From: Paraphysoderma sedebokerense
Lineage: Eukaryota; Blastocladiomycota; Physodermatomycetes; Physodermatales; Physodermataceae
Assembly (NCBI GenBank): GCA_025602915.1
Contig: JAHLJZ010000012.1
Coordinates: 372,001 to 436,000, forward strand
Length of the DNA stretch: 64,000 nucleotides
Direction: 5' to 3'
Positions 11,241 through 22,864 of the stretch are shown here, one piece after another. The position numbers and the translations under genes are program-made. The stretch's first letter is position 1. Every line of letters begins with the position of its first letter. The notes beneath the pieces were generated by a model that worked only from the letters and a program-made list of their open reading frames with translations, was not told where the DNA came from and ran no database searches.

Positions 11241-14225
11241 ATGCCGCCACCACAAAGCTCTTCCTTAGAATTCAACAGGCCCAATTACTCATCCGATAGA
11301 AAGCGAGAGAATGAACGCAAACTAATGGAGGAATCCGCTGAATTAGAGTTTCTGAGCGAAAGTCTTGATAAGACCTCCGCCCTCGTTTCTCAGATGGTAC
11401 TGGATTTTACAGTGATGTGATCCTTTCCTTAAATTGACTTTCCACTTTGTCCGAATTCAAAGGTCACTATGTTATCATCATTTGACGACAGATTACGAGG
11501 TTTCGAAACTTCCATATTGCCTATTCATAAATCCACACAGCGACTCAATGTGCTGTACGAGAGTACGTGAATTCCGAGCTAATTATTTCGTAGATTGAAT
11601 ATCGAGATTGACTATTCTATATATGTTGCTAGATATAAACAAGTCGGTGGTCGCTGTCGACAATGTCCTCAGTTATTTCGACCTCGCTTCTCACGAGGAA
11701 CAGATAATTCTAAAAGGGTAAGTTTATCTCATTTGTGTGATAGTTTCATCGGAATGTCCTAGACTAATTTACTCTATGCAGACCACAAGAAAATAATTTG
11801 CTTCCATATCTGACTTCGATTGGGAAGATTGTTGACGCCCTCAAATTTCTTACAGCGTCAAAGTTCAAGAGCGGCGAGAAAGCGTTGTATCAATTGGTTA
11901 GTTTCAAATGCGGTCCAGTAGTCCATTCGATTGATCTATTCGCTTACGATTTCCTATATAATACAGCGACAATTGTTGAACACAGGTTTCCTACAACTGG
12001 TCAGTCTATTTCGGCGATGGCTGACACAAAACAGTGTACCTATTGATGCGTCTACGTTGGAACGATCTAATAAGAATGGTACGGCTTTAGACAACTTTGT
12101 AGTCAGATTTTCACCCGTGAACTCACAAGAAATTACGCAGATGCTCCCAAACCGCCACTTCAAGTATTAGAAAATTTGGCACAGCTTGCCACATATCTTT
12201 CCAACACATCGGCGCTGGCCACGACAAATTCTAGCGACCTAGCAGATTTTCAAAAGGTTTATGTTGAGGTCAGATCGCCTTACCTCTTGAAGTCTTTATC
12301 ATCGCTGGCATCTTCAGCAGGTGCTGATAAAGATCGAAAACGACTCTCTGTCGGTAGTGGCCCCAGTACAGCCCCGACTGCTAATCCCGCGGGGACATTA
12401 TCCAGAGATAAAGACGGTGGACAGATATATCAGAAAGGCAGTGCTGGCTTTATTGTTTACACCAAATGGGTCGTCAAATTCTGCAAGGTAGCAATCATAT
12501 ATGTCATTAGTTGAGTTCAATCGATATATTTATCTCATCTACTTTATTCCTCAGGCGGAATTCGAGATTCTTCAGCATATTCACAACACTACGGCCATTA
12601 ATACCATGGATTTGACTTTGACTGCATTAGTGGATTCATACTTTGAAACAGCAGATACTCTCCTGACGAAGGTTAAACGGAACGCCGGAAAACACGATTT
12701 CAGCGAGATGTTTTTGTTGTTCGACATTCTGGAGAACCTAATGTCTGTACGCGGAGAATGGAACGATATCTTTGGTGTGCGTATCCTTCTATGTATCTTT
12801 CAATTTTACCTCTCGAAAATTAACTTTTGAGCTTCCGCAATACCGTTCAATTCAACAGTCTCTTCGTAAAAAGTCAGATCAGATGCAGGATATGATATCA
12901 GCATTTGCGGCGGTTTCCACGAAATGTTTTCCGGAATTCTTGGATGATGTAAAACATTCCGGCATTAAACAAGCGGCCATCGCGGTTGATGGCACCGTCA
13001 ATGAAGTTGCCAGTAATGTATGTTACCTATAAAACAGGCAATTTGTGAGCAGTGTCGTTTGACAGGATATCATTCTGTAGAGTTTGAACTTTCTTCGACG
13101 ATTACTGGACTACCAGGATACCGTTCAAATTATGTTACAATCAATTGGAGAAAGCAACTGGCATTCCTCGTCCGACGGCGCTGGACTTAAATCTTCAGCA
13201 TCTGTAGCAACGTTGAGTCGACAGGTTTCTCAAGGGATTGGCAGCAATCCCGGAATCATACGAAAATACTTTTGTAATGTCCTTCTCAGTTCTATTCCCG
13301 ATAGGAAGCATGGAGTGTTGGTCTAACTTAATTCACTCAAAATAGTGGACGTGCTTGATGCTTTGAACTCAAACCTAGAGTCCAAATCCCGGCAATACAA
13401 AAAATCAGTTGTGGCCAGCATATTCCTTCTCAACAATTACCATTACGTGTATAAATCTATTCGATCGCATCCAAAATTGCTGAGCGTGGTTGGAAAGGAA
13501 ATTGAAGTTAAATACGAAAAGTTATACCTGAAAAGTAAAGATAGCTATTTGGATAGGTACATTATAATGCTTTTGCATAACTGTCTCAGTATTGCGCATT
13601 CTTCATTGTGCGTTTCCTAACCGAATCATTCTTTTTTCTTTCGTGGTGGCTTGTAATCTTTGTCGATGGTGCTATTATTTATAACAGTTGGAAACCTATA
13701 TTAGAAAGGTTAATGAGTATTATGGTCATTCCAAAAGACCATCTCAAGACTTCAGAAAAGAACTCAATCAAAGATAAACTCAAGGTACGCGATCGCTGCT
13801 CCTCTTATCCAACCCCAATTCATACCGTCAATACTCATGGTCAAACTATTTTTCTTTACAGGATTTCAACACCGACTTTGAAGACGCGAATAAACTGCAA
13901 AAAAATATCGCTATCCCTGATTCAGAATTACGTGCGACTACTATAAAAGAAATAAGAACATTGCTAGTCCCCTTGTATACGAGACTGCTGGAAAAGTTTG
14001 TATCCGTTTGATTTCTTCCAACCTTATTACAGTCGGGTTATTTGTTGGCTCTGCGTTTATCCATTAGTTCTCACCTTCTGCTTGGTTTTTATTCTAATGA
14101 TTTATTACTTCTGATGTAATAGAATTCAAACTGCAGATTTCAGTAAGAATCCTCAAAAGTATCTCAAATATGACGCCGCCGCGATCGAGTCAATGTTGGA
14201 TAGATTCTTCGATGCCTCTTCGTAA
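11241..14225 (+). CDS. EXO70: Exocyst subunit Exo70
   Basis: Exo70 helps tether secretory vesicles at the plasma membrane and binds PI(4,5)P2 and Rho GTPases. About 13 exons join in frame from ATG 11241 to stop 14223. The N-terminus is a coiled coil (ESAELEFLSESLDKTSALVS), then SSFDDRLRGFETSILPIHKS. The helical-rod core follows, including FLQLVSLFRRWLTQNS, DFQKVYVEVRSPYLLKSL and RSIQQSLRKKSDQMQDMISA. The conserved C-domain block is SIFLLNNYHYVYKSIRS with YEKLYLKSKDSYLDSWKPIL. The protein ends KYDAAAIESMLDRFFDASS; the C-terminal YLKY motif followed by a helix matches fungal Exo70 ends. It sits near other secretory genes (Sso, Vam7) but not in an operon. Confidence 0.93.
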
Positions 14226-14447
14226 ATATATTTATTTAACTCTCGCCACAAAAAGGACCATGGTCAATATGAGACACTGTAAATCTGTTTTTTAAATACA
14301 AAACTTATTCTTCCCATCTTGCGCCGAGTGAGAAACTTTGCCCTTAATTATCAAAGGGCGTTATACAGTTACTGGCGAATTAAAAATACAGTATTCAACC
14401 AAATACTCAAAATTCGACTACCGAATTCTATTACATTACACGTCTGT

Positions 14448-16113
14448 TTAGCTATATCTCCATTCTTTCCCTTCTTTCTGAACTTTGCTTTCTATGTAAC
14501 TTTTCAAATCTTTAATGGTGATCAAGAGCAATCCAAACTTTTTACAAAATGTGACTAAATCATCCCGACGTGCCATTTGACCATTGTCGAGGGTTATTTC
14601 AGATATCACACCGACAGGAGTTAGTGAGCTAAGTAAACATAGATCTGATTCGTTTAACATTAAGCACCAGGAGTGACAGGAGATTACAAAAGGGGGAAAA
14701 TTACATCAGCGACTGCAATCAGAGAAAGCAGGAAAGCAAGGAAGACCGATATGAATCTTTGAACCAACGTACCTACGGCTGCTTCTGTATGGCCCTGCCT
14801 TTTCAAGACTCCGCCGGGGGTATAAACTAGGGGGAACATATGACCCGGTCGAACAAAATCATGCGGATTCTCTATGGAACTATCTGCTAACTTTTTAACC
14901 GTTAAAGATCGATCGGACGCGGAAATACCGGTAGTGGTTTCTATGGAGGCACAGCAGTACAGAACAAGTTATTATCATCCGCAAGAATCAAATGCTGTCA
15001 AGAAAGATCAAGACAAACCATATCTGTAATCAACTGAAATAGTATACTTTGTTTTATGAGCTTCCGTGTGTTCATTCGGTGGAACCATTAACGGTAGGTT
15101 TAACTGCTGGCAGCGAGATGGTAACAACGGCGCACAAATCACCCCACTGTAAGAAGACAATGGTTAACGATCAACGAACAAGGCGAAATAAGAGTAGACC
15201 ACGGATATATTAATCATAGAAAGGTACCTAGTATATCGAACCATAAATGCCATTTTTTCTGGAGTCATTTTTTCGGCGGCAATAATTAAATCACCTTCAT
15301 TCTCACGGTCCTCATCATCTACAACCACCACAAAATTTCCCTTGGCTGGATAATTTCAAACCCAAATGAATCAGAAAATAGATAATACATATGCTTGTTA
15401 ATAACCAAGGTAGTCAATTTTATGGAACCCACATGCGTTCTCTGGCATGCCGCCACGAACTGGCAATCAAAAAAAAAAATTCAAAAATTGCTTATCAATT
15501 CAGATAACTAACCAAATTCAGCCAAGGCCTCTTCAATTGAATCAAATTGTATCGTATTAGTTTTGCCATTCACACCTGCATGTGACTTTTCTGACCCTGA
15601 CAAATCAACATTTCGCTCACTTGATTTTAAACTTTCCAAGTGGCCGGGCTGACTAAACACGATTTTCCCGTGTTCATACACACTTTGGACTTGGCCGCGG
15701 GATAATAAGGCCGCTATTGAATAGGAATTTGAATTGAGTTGTGAATCAGGTGATGAAGGCAGTGAGAACACGACCAAGTTAGCTGGATAGGTCGGTTGAA
15801 TAGAAGTATGGTTGGCGGATTTACATGAAATTGATTTGGGGAGCAGTAAAGTCGGAATGTGGATTGAAATAGGGGTGACATAGCAATTTGAAGGGAATGT
15901 GTGCGTCTGTATGAATACAGTATCTATATTCTGAGAGGACGGTAATTCACGGACAATGGCCGCAGACAAGTCAGTGTCGGAAGGGAGGGACGGGAATGTA
16001 GCGAGGATGTTGGCGGAAAGAGAAGAGAGTAGGATGTGGGTGTGCGAGGAGGACGGGGAGTGCGGATCCAAGACCGATATACCCGAAAGAAGAGTGAACG
16101 TCGGATGTGTCAT
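14448..16113 (-). CDS. RIB3: 3,4-dihydroxy-2-butanone 4-phosphate synthase with N-terminal extension
   Basis: Converts ribulose 5-phosphate to DHBP plus formate, supplying the four-carbon unit of riboflavin. The enzyme domain has the active-site block [16 protein letters not shown] (residues about 205-220), then [51 protein letters not shown], and the closing [20 protein letters not shown]. The exon 1/2 junction reads [16 protein letters not shown], as in other fungal enzymes. Unusual: about 200 residues precede it, where fungal Rib3 normally starts within about 20 residues of this point. That extension is Ser/Pro/Thr-rich and opens [13 protein letters not shown] and closes ANLVVFSL and [19 protein letters not shown]. 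An upstream TCACGTGA lies about 150 bases before the ATG. Confidence 0.88.
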
Positions 16114-16260
16114 TGCTGATAGTGTGTATGGTCTGCTCTTCTTGTTGTTCCTTATAAAAGATATCTTTTATCGTCGATGTTCCTTGTGGATGTGAATGTG
16201 TTTTTTTCAACTCTCGCCCTGAGCCGACTGATCGGCACGCAACCAAACAAACAAAGGGAA

Positions 16261-16268
16261 TCACGTGA
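16261..16268. promoter_or_regulatory. Perfect TCACGTGA palindrome upstream of RIB3
   Basis: An 8-base palindrome with a CACGTG E-box core, 148 bases before the RIB3 ATG. In fungi such sites bind bHLH factors (Pho4/Cbf1/Tye7 type). The binding factor here is inferred, not shown. A second CACGTG lies at 33990-33995, about 85 bases upstream of SHQ1. Confidence 0.4.
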
Positions 16269-16551
16269 TTTTACAATTATCAGCTCATATATCAGAATTT
16301 CATTTTCCATTCCGCCCCGGGAATATACTATATTGCATCATTCTGAACAAACATATCAAGCAAAAACAATATCCTCTTTCACTCTACAAAGACCGACAGA
16401 AAGTCTAGTCAAGTAAAACTACACAAATGATCAATTCAAGCCGTGATCATTTCCCATCTATTTAATTAAATTATACTGCCTTGCCTATGTCTTCCGTATT
16501 TTCATTCATACTTCCTGCAATCACGCACTTGCCAATTATGCGTCGATAGTT

Positions 16552-19500
16552 TTACATCACGCTACACCAGCTATTGCAAGCCCTTTTCATTTCACTCTTG
16601 CAAGTCCTCTTCTCGTTGCTCTTGACGCTGATTTGAATCCAATGTCTCATCCCCGGATTTAAATTATCTATCCTCCAATATAACACTTGATCGTCTCTAA
16701 AATAACTCCAACGTCCGTCACTCACTTTAACGACCAGACTTTCATGTGAATAATGGTATTTCGGTATAAAAATCACAGTTTCGTAACATTCATTCGGAAG
16801 ATGAATATCAGTAAGTGTTGTTGCCCCATAATTGGGTTTGTTGATATTGATAGTCGTGTTGACGTCCGTTGAAACTTTCGAACCATTCAGAATCGGGGAA
16901 AGGTTAGAAATACCAGGGGGACTCAGTTCTGGTGAGGAAGGTTTAGAAGAAGGGTAATTCGTAGATTGCACGCCATCGGCATCAATAGAGTCCCCATTAG
17001 GAATTCCGTTTGTCTTCATGTCACCGTTCACTTCTGTGACACTTGCTGTTCCGTCTTTGGCCATATTGAACCATTTGAAATACGACTGAGTCTTAGCATC
17101 CGGATACAATCTGTATCCTGCATTAGGGTATTCAAATTCCAAATAAAAATCCAAAGTTTTCAAATTAAATTCCGTAGCAACAGGATCGCCAGCTATCTTT
17201 GCTGCGTAAGGTCGTATGACGGCATCCAACACTCGCCCACCAAGATGGTGATGTGAATCGGTATCTTTTGTGAAATAAATATCGGTGATCTCAAAAGGAG
17301 TAGTGGGCGTAGTTGGAGAGGTCGGCGATTTGGAGCTCGCCTTCGGAGGTCTCAGGGTGGAGTCGATGGTAAGATTAGATGGTTTTTTCTTTTTAATTTT
17401 CCGCCGTTGCGCTTTGGGAGATGAATACTGTGTTTGTTGTTTCGGCGAAAAGATCGAGAAGTCTTCTCCATTCCAGTAATCCCCGTATGTGTTATCGTTA
17501 CCAGGATTGTAGTTCCATAACCTAAAGCACAGAAAGATGTTAGCCCCTTATGCGAAAAACACAGCATAACAGAGACACACTGGGGCAATACGTACGTGAA
17601 ATGCACCAAATTACTTTCCATGGCAGATATAACCGCGTCCAAAAAATTATTATGGTGTGTATAGTCCCCTGTTTCGAAAGCCTTCCGTTCGTTGATATCC
17701 ATCGGAATACCACATTCTCCAATCACCACGGGTTTCGCACCTATCCTAGTCAACCCTGATTCTTTGATATTCGCCACTTGCTTTGTATAATTCTTTTTAG
17801 CGCCATGTATTCCAAAATACGTTGCTCTAACTAGATTTTTTGATATCCTTAGCGCTTGAACATCATGGGTAATAAAACTGTTGAAAGATTTGCTGAAAAC
17901 GGATTTCAAATCGTACCAATGGGGAGCATAGACGATGTTGTGGTGATGCGAGGTAGGGGAGTAGACTGGTGGTAGTTCATTGGGAATGGGTTCGACGAGG
18001 ACGAACAAAGAGTCAGATACGGACTGAATGGCTGCTGCGTATTCGTTGACAAAAGGCAGATAAAAGTCTTGGTTGAAGTCGACATGTTTGCCGGTTTTGG
18101 GATGTTTTATAAAGTAATCGGGTTTCAGCAGGATAGGTTCGCCTGATGTGGGGTCGACGTCCCATACTCCGTGTTCTTTCCACGGACATGTGAATCCGGG
18201 TAGCCACACGGATTGACGTTCGGTATTTAGAAGGCGTGTACCAGCTTTCCTAGTCGGAAAAGGCCATGATCGTACCCAATGCTCTACTTCTTGAGGAATG
18301 CCGTGGCCGAGAGCAAAGGATTCTAGGGCCGACGGAGAGTCGTCAAATATAAGAGTGGAGATAGGGTCGTATTTCTTCAGGTTGTCTAGACCGATGTATC
18401 CTTGATGTGGTTCATTCATCACTAAATAAATAGAATCATTGGAATAGTCAGCGACTGCAGCATTTCTTTCAATTTTAAAGCAATCAACTTACATTCAAAT
18501 CCCACCACTGCATCCAAATGTTTCAATCGTTCGGCCAGGTGTTTATAACAATTGATAAATTTGGTCTGTAAAAATCTCTGAATAGACTGACCCTGACATT
18601 CTAACTTTGGGGCAAAACAATCTCCCGCGAAAAACAATGTAAACATGGTCGAACTAGCCAATTTTGTATAATTCGTGGGCCAAATCATTGGTGGAGGCCC
18701 ATCAACAACCGGTATCTGTTCGTTCATATCTTGTATATATGCTGCCCCGGTTACTTTGAACTTTCGAATGTCCATCCCGGCAACTTCAAACGTCCAACCA
18801 GGGGCACCACTTCCTCCACTGAATCTGGACCAAACATCTTGATGAGGATCAATAAAGCACTTCAAACCATACTGTGGCGCCTTTTCTAGTACTTTGATTA
18901 AATAATCAATATACTCATCATCATAAATACCCGGTCCTGCATGTTCCAACGCTTCCCAAGGCACCAGCAATCTCACGAACGTCAATCCCCACACCCTCAA
19001 TCGAGAGAAATGTTCATCGACTTCTTCCAACTTGAAGGGGCGTCCGATAAAACTGACGTTTCGGTGGTCAAAGAAGTTCGGATGTCCAGGGTTATTAGAA
19101 TGCAAAGAAGTTGGTAACTTTGAGTGACCACATAAATTGACGCCACGTAGTTGCAAGGTTCTTCCAAAGCAGTCTTTAAATCTTGTTCCCTCTATATGAA
19201 ATTTTCCACCTGAATACCAATCCTGTGCTAACGTTCTACAGACAGGGATATAACAATCAATCGGTTCATCTTTTTCTTCTTCGTCTTCGTCGGAATTGGA
19301 CCTCGAATTAGTAGAAGATGGGGTAACGGAAGAATAAGATTGTACACGACGATGTTTATGGTTTGGTTTTGTCACGGCTTTAACGGGGGAGCTAGTACTC
19401 GAAGATAGTAAAGATAAAAGTGAAGTACTAGAATATGACAAATTGTTTCTGGATGTAGCAGCGGAACCGAATTTGGTGGGAGAATGTTGTTGTATGGACT

Positions 19501-19603
19501 GATACGTTTCTGTGTGTGATGCGCTTCTTGAACGTTGGTGACCTCGTTGTCGAATGGCACCAGGGTCAAGAGAATTACGGTTTGGTGATGGTTGTCGGTT
19601 CAT
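16552..19603 (-). CDS. GH5 steryl-glucosidase/glucosylceramidase-like enzyme with CaaX terminus
   Basis: Glycoside hydrolase family 5 enzyme of the fungal EGCrP2/Sgl1 (GH5_12) type, which hydrolyses ergosteryl glucoside or glucosylceramide. Three main exons, roughly 19603-18490, 18420-17597 and 17521-16552, encode about 965 residues. Residues 1-150 are Ser-rich with an acidic patch. The barrel starts at FKDCFGRTLQLRGVNLCGHS. It contains FVRLLVPWEALEHAGPGIYD and FIDPHQDVWSRFSGGSGAPG. The acid/base Glu is in EVMNEPHQGY and the nucleophile Glu in KPVVIGECGIPMD. The C-terminal beta domain contains LDFYLEFEYPNAGYRLYPD. The protein ends KRACNSWCSVM-stop, a strong candidate CaaX box preceded by Lys/Arg and two further Cys. 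The substrate is inferred from subfamily resemblance. Confidence 0.88.
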
Positions 19604-20586
19604 TAAATGAAGCGAATATTTTTTAAATTATTCGGAATGGTGAGACGGATGTGATACGAAATTGTGCACTAAAACGCTACGAGTGTCGACACAGTTCGGA
19701 TACAAATAACTTTGTCAGTATACTCAAAAGCCCTTCCGCATAAACCAAAACTGACGGCTGGATGTATACCTGAAGTATGCAACACCAAAAATTACAACTG
19801 ATATAAAAGGGAACGTCAGTAAAGCAATACAGGGAAAGGCAGTACAGAATATTCTTCGGTTGCACAAAAATTACGAGACGGAGCTTGGTTGGATACAAGG
19901 CAAGAACCACGCTGCAAGCTCTTATCAATTATGGTGCGATTATGCAGAAAATTGGTCTCCAATTAGATATAATAAGAATAATGCATAAATAACGGTATAT
20001 GGGCAATTTCCGGAGACTAAGAATTCTGCTTTGTGGGCGACTGAAAGAATATGGCAAAGAACAGGTGCAGGGAGAGAGTTAGAGACACTTACATGGATAC
20101 TGGTTATAGCTCGCAGAGGTACCGCAAAATGAAAATATCAAGAGAATAACCGAAAGAGACAGGAATGCACCAAAAAAATTATTATCGCTGTTCTGGAACG
20201 CGAGGAATTAAGATAAAAATAGGTTAATGAAACAGATGAAGACAGAGCGGACCATTTCACGTATTTCATTTACAATGTCGTCTCCGATTCAGCCCTCAGC
20301 TGCTTATCACATTCGCGCTCAAATACAAAGTTGGTTCTTTATGTACTATCTACGTAAAGACATAGCACTGTTGAGAAATCAAAGAGTTATACTGCAAGCA
20401 CAAGTTTTTTTGCCATTGCCAGTCAAACTTGACTATTGTCAACGTCTGCTACACATCGAGAACAGGGAGGGAGAAGGAATCATACAGCTGACTTGGGCTA
20501 ATATGGATAATTCTTAAGTACAAAGTGGAATATTTAATCTTTTGATGGCTCAATCAAACCTCTCTCGACCGCAGCATCAGATCAAG
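19604..20586. other. Intergenic, promoter of GH5 gene; no supported gene
   Basis: About 1 kb between the GH5 start (minus) and the LIM gene 3' end. It contains a 96-codon plus-strand frame (20227-20517) and a 78-codon ATG-less frame (19755-19988). Neither shows a recognisable domain, splice structure or signal peptide, so neither is called as a gene. The interval must include the GH5 promoter. Confidence 0.45.
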
Positions 20587-22336
20587 CTACTTTGCGCCTC
20601 CCCCAATCTTCATTCCGTATTGATCTCTAAATTCCTTTTTACCCGTCACCGGGTTCACAGTAAATCCAGCTTTTCCTTCACCATCCACGACGACGTTCTT
20701 TCCGTTCCCGAATTTCCCGAGTTTACCAATTTTGTTGATACAATCTTCGCATTGCGCTGAGCCATTAATCTCCGCGAAGGGTTTGCCGGCAAGGGACGTT
20801 GAACATGTAGAGCAAGTAAAACACTAATTCGATGGAAAAATGGAGCGCTTATCAGTAAAAGAGAATACGAGCAGTTCAGATGAAGAGCAAAAACGCATCA
20901 TCACTTACGGTACTATGATATGACTGCCCGTCGCGTTTTAGAAAGGTTCCACTAATTGGTTTTGAACATTTGGCACATTTACCAACATCACCATGTGGAA
21001 GACACTATTTATTTATAGTCAGTGCGATTGATATTTTGTCGAGAAAGAAAATGAATGATGAGTTTCATCGGACACAAACATTTGGATGATAATACTTTCC
21101 GCCGTGTTGACCCATTTTTCTACCTTCGAAAGGTTTATGGCACTATTAAGGAGTTAAATGCGAATTAAATCCGGACTTTCGCCTCTATAAAATGGAACCA
21201 TTGCATGCTAACCTTGGCGCAGGAAATGCATCCTTCATGGAATTGTTTGCCATCAGGTAACATTAGATATGCCCCACTCAGTGGTTCCAAGCATTTGTCA
21301 CATAAATTCTCTACGTTCACTTTTTTAAAATCACCGGTCAATTGGTATATATCAGCTGACTTTTTGGATGATTTTCCTTCAGTTTCATTAATCACTAATT
21401 GTCGAGCTTTCTGGGTGAGAAGATTCTGGTGGCAAGGTTTGCACCATGGTTTCCCTAATTGTGTTTGCCACATGTCAATATCATGTCAGCATTGTTTCCT
21501 ACATATGTCAATAGTCATGCTAATGAGATCTAACCTTCATGGCTCACAAAGCTTCCCATTATTCCTTTCCCGCACTCTTCGCATTTGAAACAGGCGGGAT
21601 GGTAAACTTTTCCCAAGGCGTCCAAGACTTCCCCAAACACTTCTTTCCCACAACCAGAGCAATGTACTCCATCTGTATAGCAGTATTTATGGTAATACAA
21701 TCCGTTCTGTTGGACCCATGGTTTACCAAGGCCCAAAACAGGCATTTTACAAGTCGGACAATCTCCCTTTGAAAAGTTTTTGGCGTAGCAACGAGTACAG
21801 TAAGGCAATCCTTCTGTTTTTGTGGAAGATGATGGACCGGCTATTATTTCGTCGGGCTGTAGTTTAATATAGACAAATAGAGGAGGAGCATGGCGTCAGG
21901 GTGAAAGTTAAGTGCCACTGAAGAGCAAGGCAAGTTACGTCGGTCATTTTTTTTCCACATTCCACACAAATTTCTTCGATGGGTTTTTTGGAATCATCTC
22001 CAATCATCTTCTTGAGACCTTTTTCCACACCCATGTTGAAGCCGGTAGATAAATATCTATTTTGTTTTCAAGGCCACAAAAGGAAGTTTAGGCTAAAGGT
22101 TATGGGTGGAAGCTATAATATTCTTTGACAAACCTGTTCGCCCATTGATCAGCTTGGCTAGTTGTTTGGGCAGATAAGCCACTGGTTGCAGCTAAAGAGA
22201 GCAATATTTGTTAGGCAAAGAGAGGGATAAAGGTGAGAAGGGTTAGAAACGGACATTCTTGAGCGAGGCCACCGCAGCGGTCGCATTTTGAAGCAGCTCC
22301 TCTTACAATCTCCCCGCAATCCTTGCAAAATGGCAT
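20587..22336 (-). CDS. Multi-LIM-domain protein with N-terminal zinc ribbon
   Basis: Cytoskeletal or scaffold-type LIM protein of about 400 residues with several introns. The N-terminus is a four-cysteine zinc ribbon (MPFCKDCGEIVRGAASKCDR plus CGG). A linker follows, then CVECGKKM and YCTRCYAKNFSKGDCPTC, two full LIM modules (CSGCGKEVFGEV with FKCEECGKGIMG; CDKCLEPLSGAY with SCAKCHKPFEGR) and a fourth (CAKCSKPISGTF with FTCSTCSTSLAG). The zinc-ligand spacing C-x2-C, H-x2-C, C-x2-C, C-x2-C is visible in the last three. The tail is Gly/Lys-rich and ends KIGGGAK. Paxillin/PINCH-like use in actin or adhesion signalling is inferred only from LIM count. It is divergent from the syntaxin gene. Confidence 0.85.
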
Positions 22337-22864
22337 CTAATGAGGGGGGCGAGGGATGGTGATACTGGGCGGTGTCTAGCTGGAATGTGTGTATATTTTA
22401 CGATGTACATATATGGCCAGTGTGGATGGCCGAACGAGTCGGAGACTGGTTGTCACGGCACCGCGTCACTTCGGTTGCAGAGACTGGGGACGCGACAGGA
22501 GAATAACAGTGCGGCATGATTCAAATTGCTAATGGAATGACTTGATGAAAATATTCTGCCCCTTCTTTGGAATGTCCCCTTTGCCGCATTCAATGAGCTC
22601 TAGTTTGCTATTGTTCTAGCGCTGACAGATTATCGAGAATATTGCCCAGTCTGCGGCACTGCAGTGTACAGTACGTGTGCTCGTCGCGACTCGCGTCCCC
22701 TGCAAAAAGCGAACTTTTTTGCAACCCATCGAACCATCTCATCTCTCTCTAAGCATAATTTTTTCCACAACCACCACTACTATCCGTCTCTCCTGATATA
22801 TCTGCATCCCACCAAATATCCTCCCACCTATCACTCATCCTCAAGTAGCCTCCCTTAAGAAAGA
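22337..22864. promoter_or_regulatory. Divergent promoter, LIM gene / SSO-type syntaxin
   Basis: A 528-base interval between two starts pointing away from each other. A long pyrimidine-rich stretch (about 22735-22860) sits just before the syntaxin ATG, as is common near fungal transcription starts. A 64-codon open frame in it looks like a by-product of this C/T bias. No gene is called. Confidence 0.5.

Noticed and set aside
19755-19988. A 78-codon plus-strand frame with protein-like text (NILRLHKNYETELGWIQG)
   Set aside because: It has no ATG, is bounded by stops, and has no splice partner or known domain. A frame of this length is expected by chance in an 800-base gap.
20227-20517. A 96-codon plus-strand ORF with an ATG between the GH5 and LIM genes
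   Set aside because: No domain, signal peptide, compositional bias or intron context was seen, and it lies in probable promoter DNA. Conservation would be needed to revive it.
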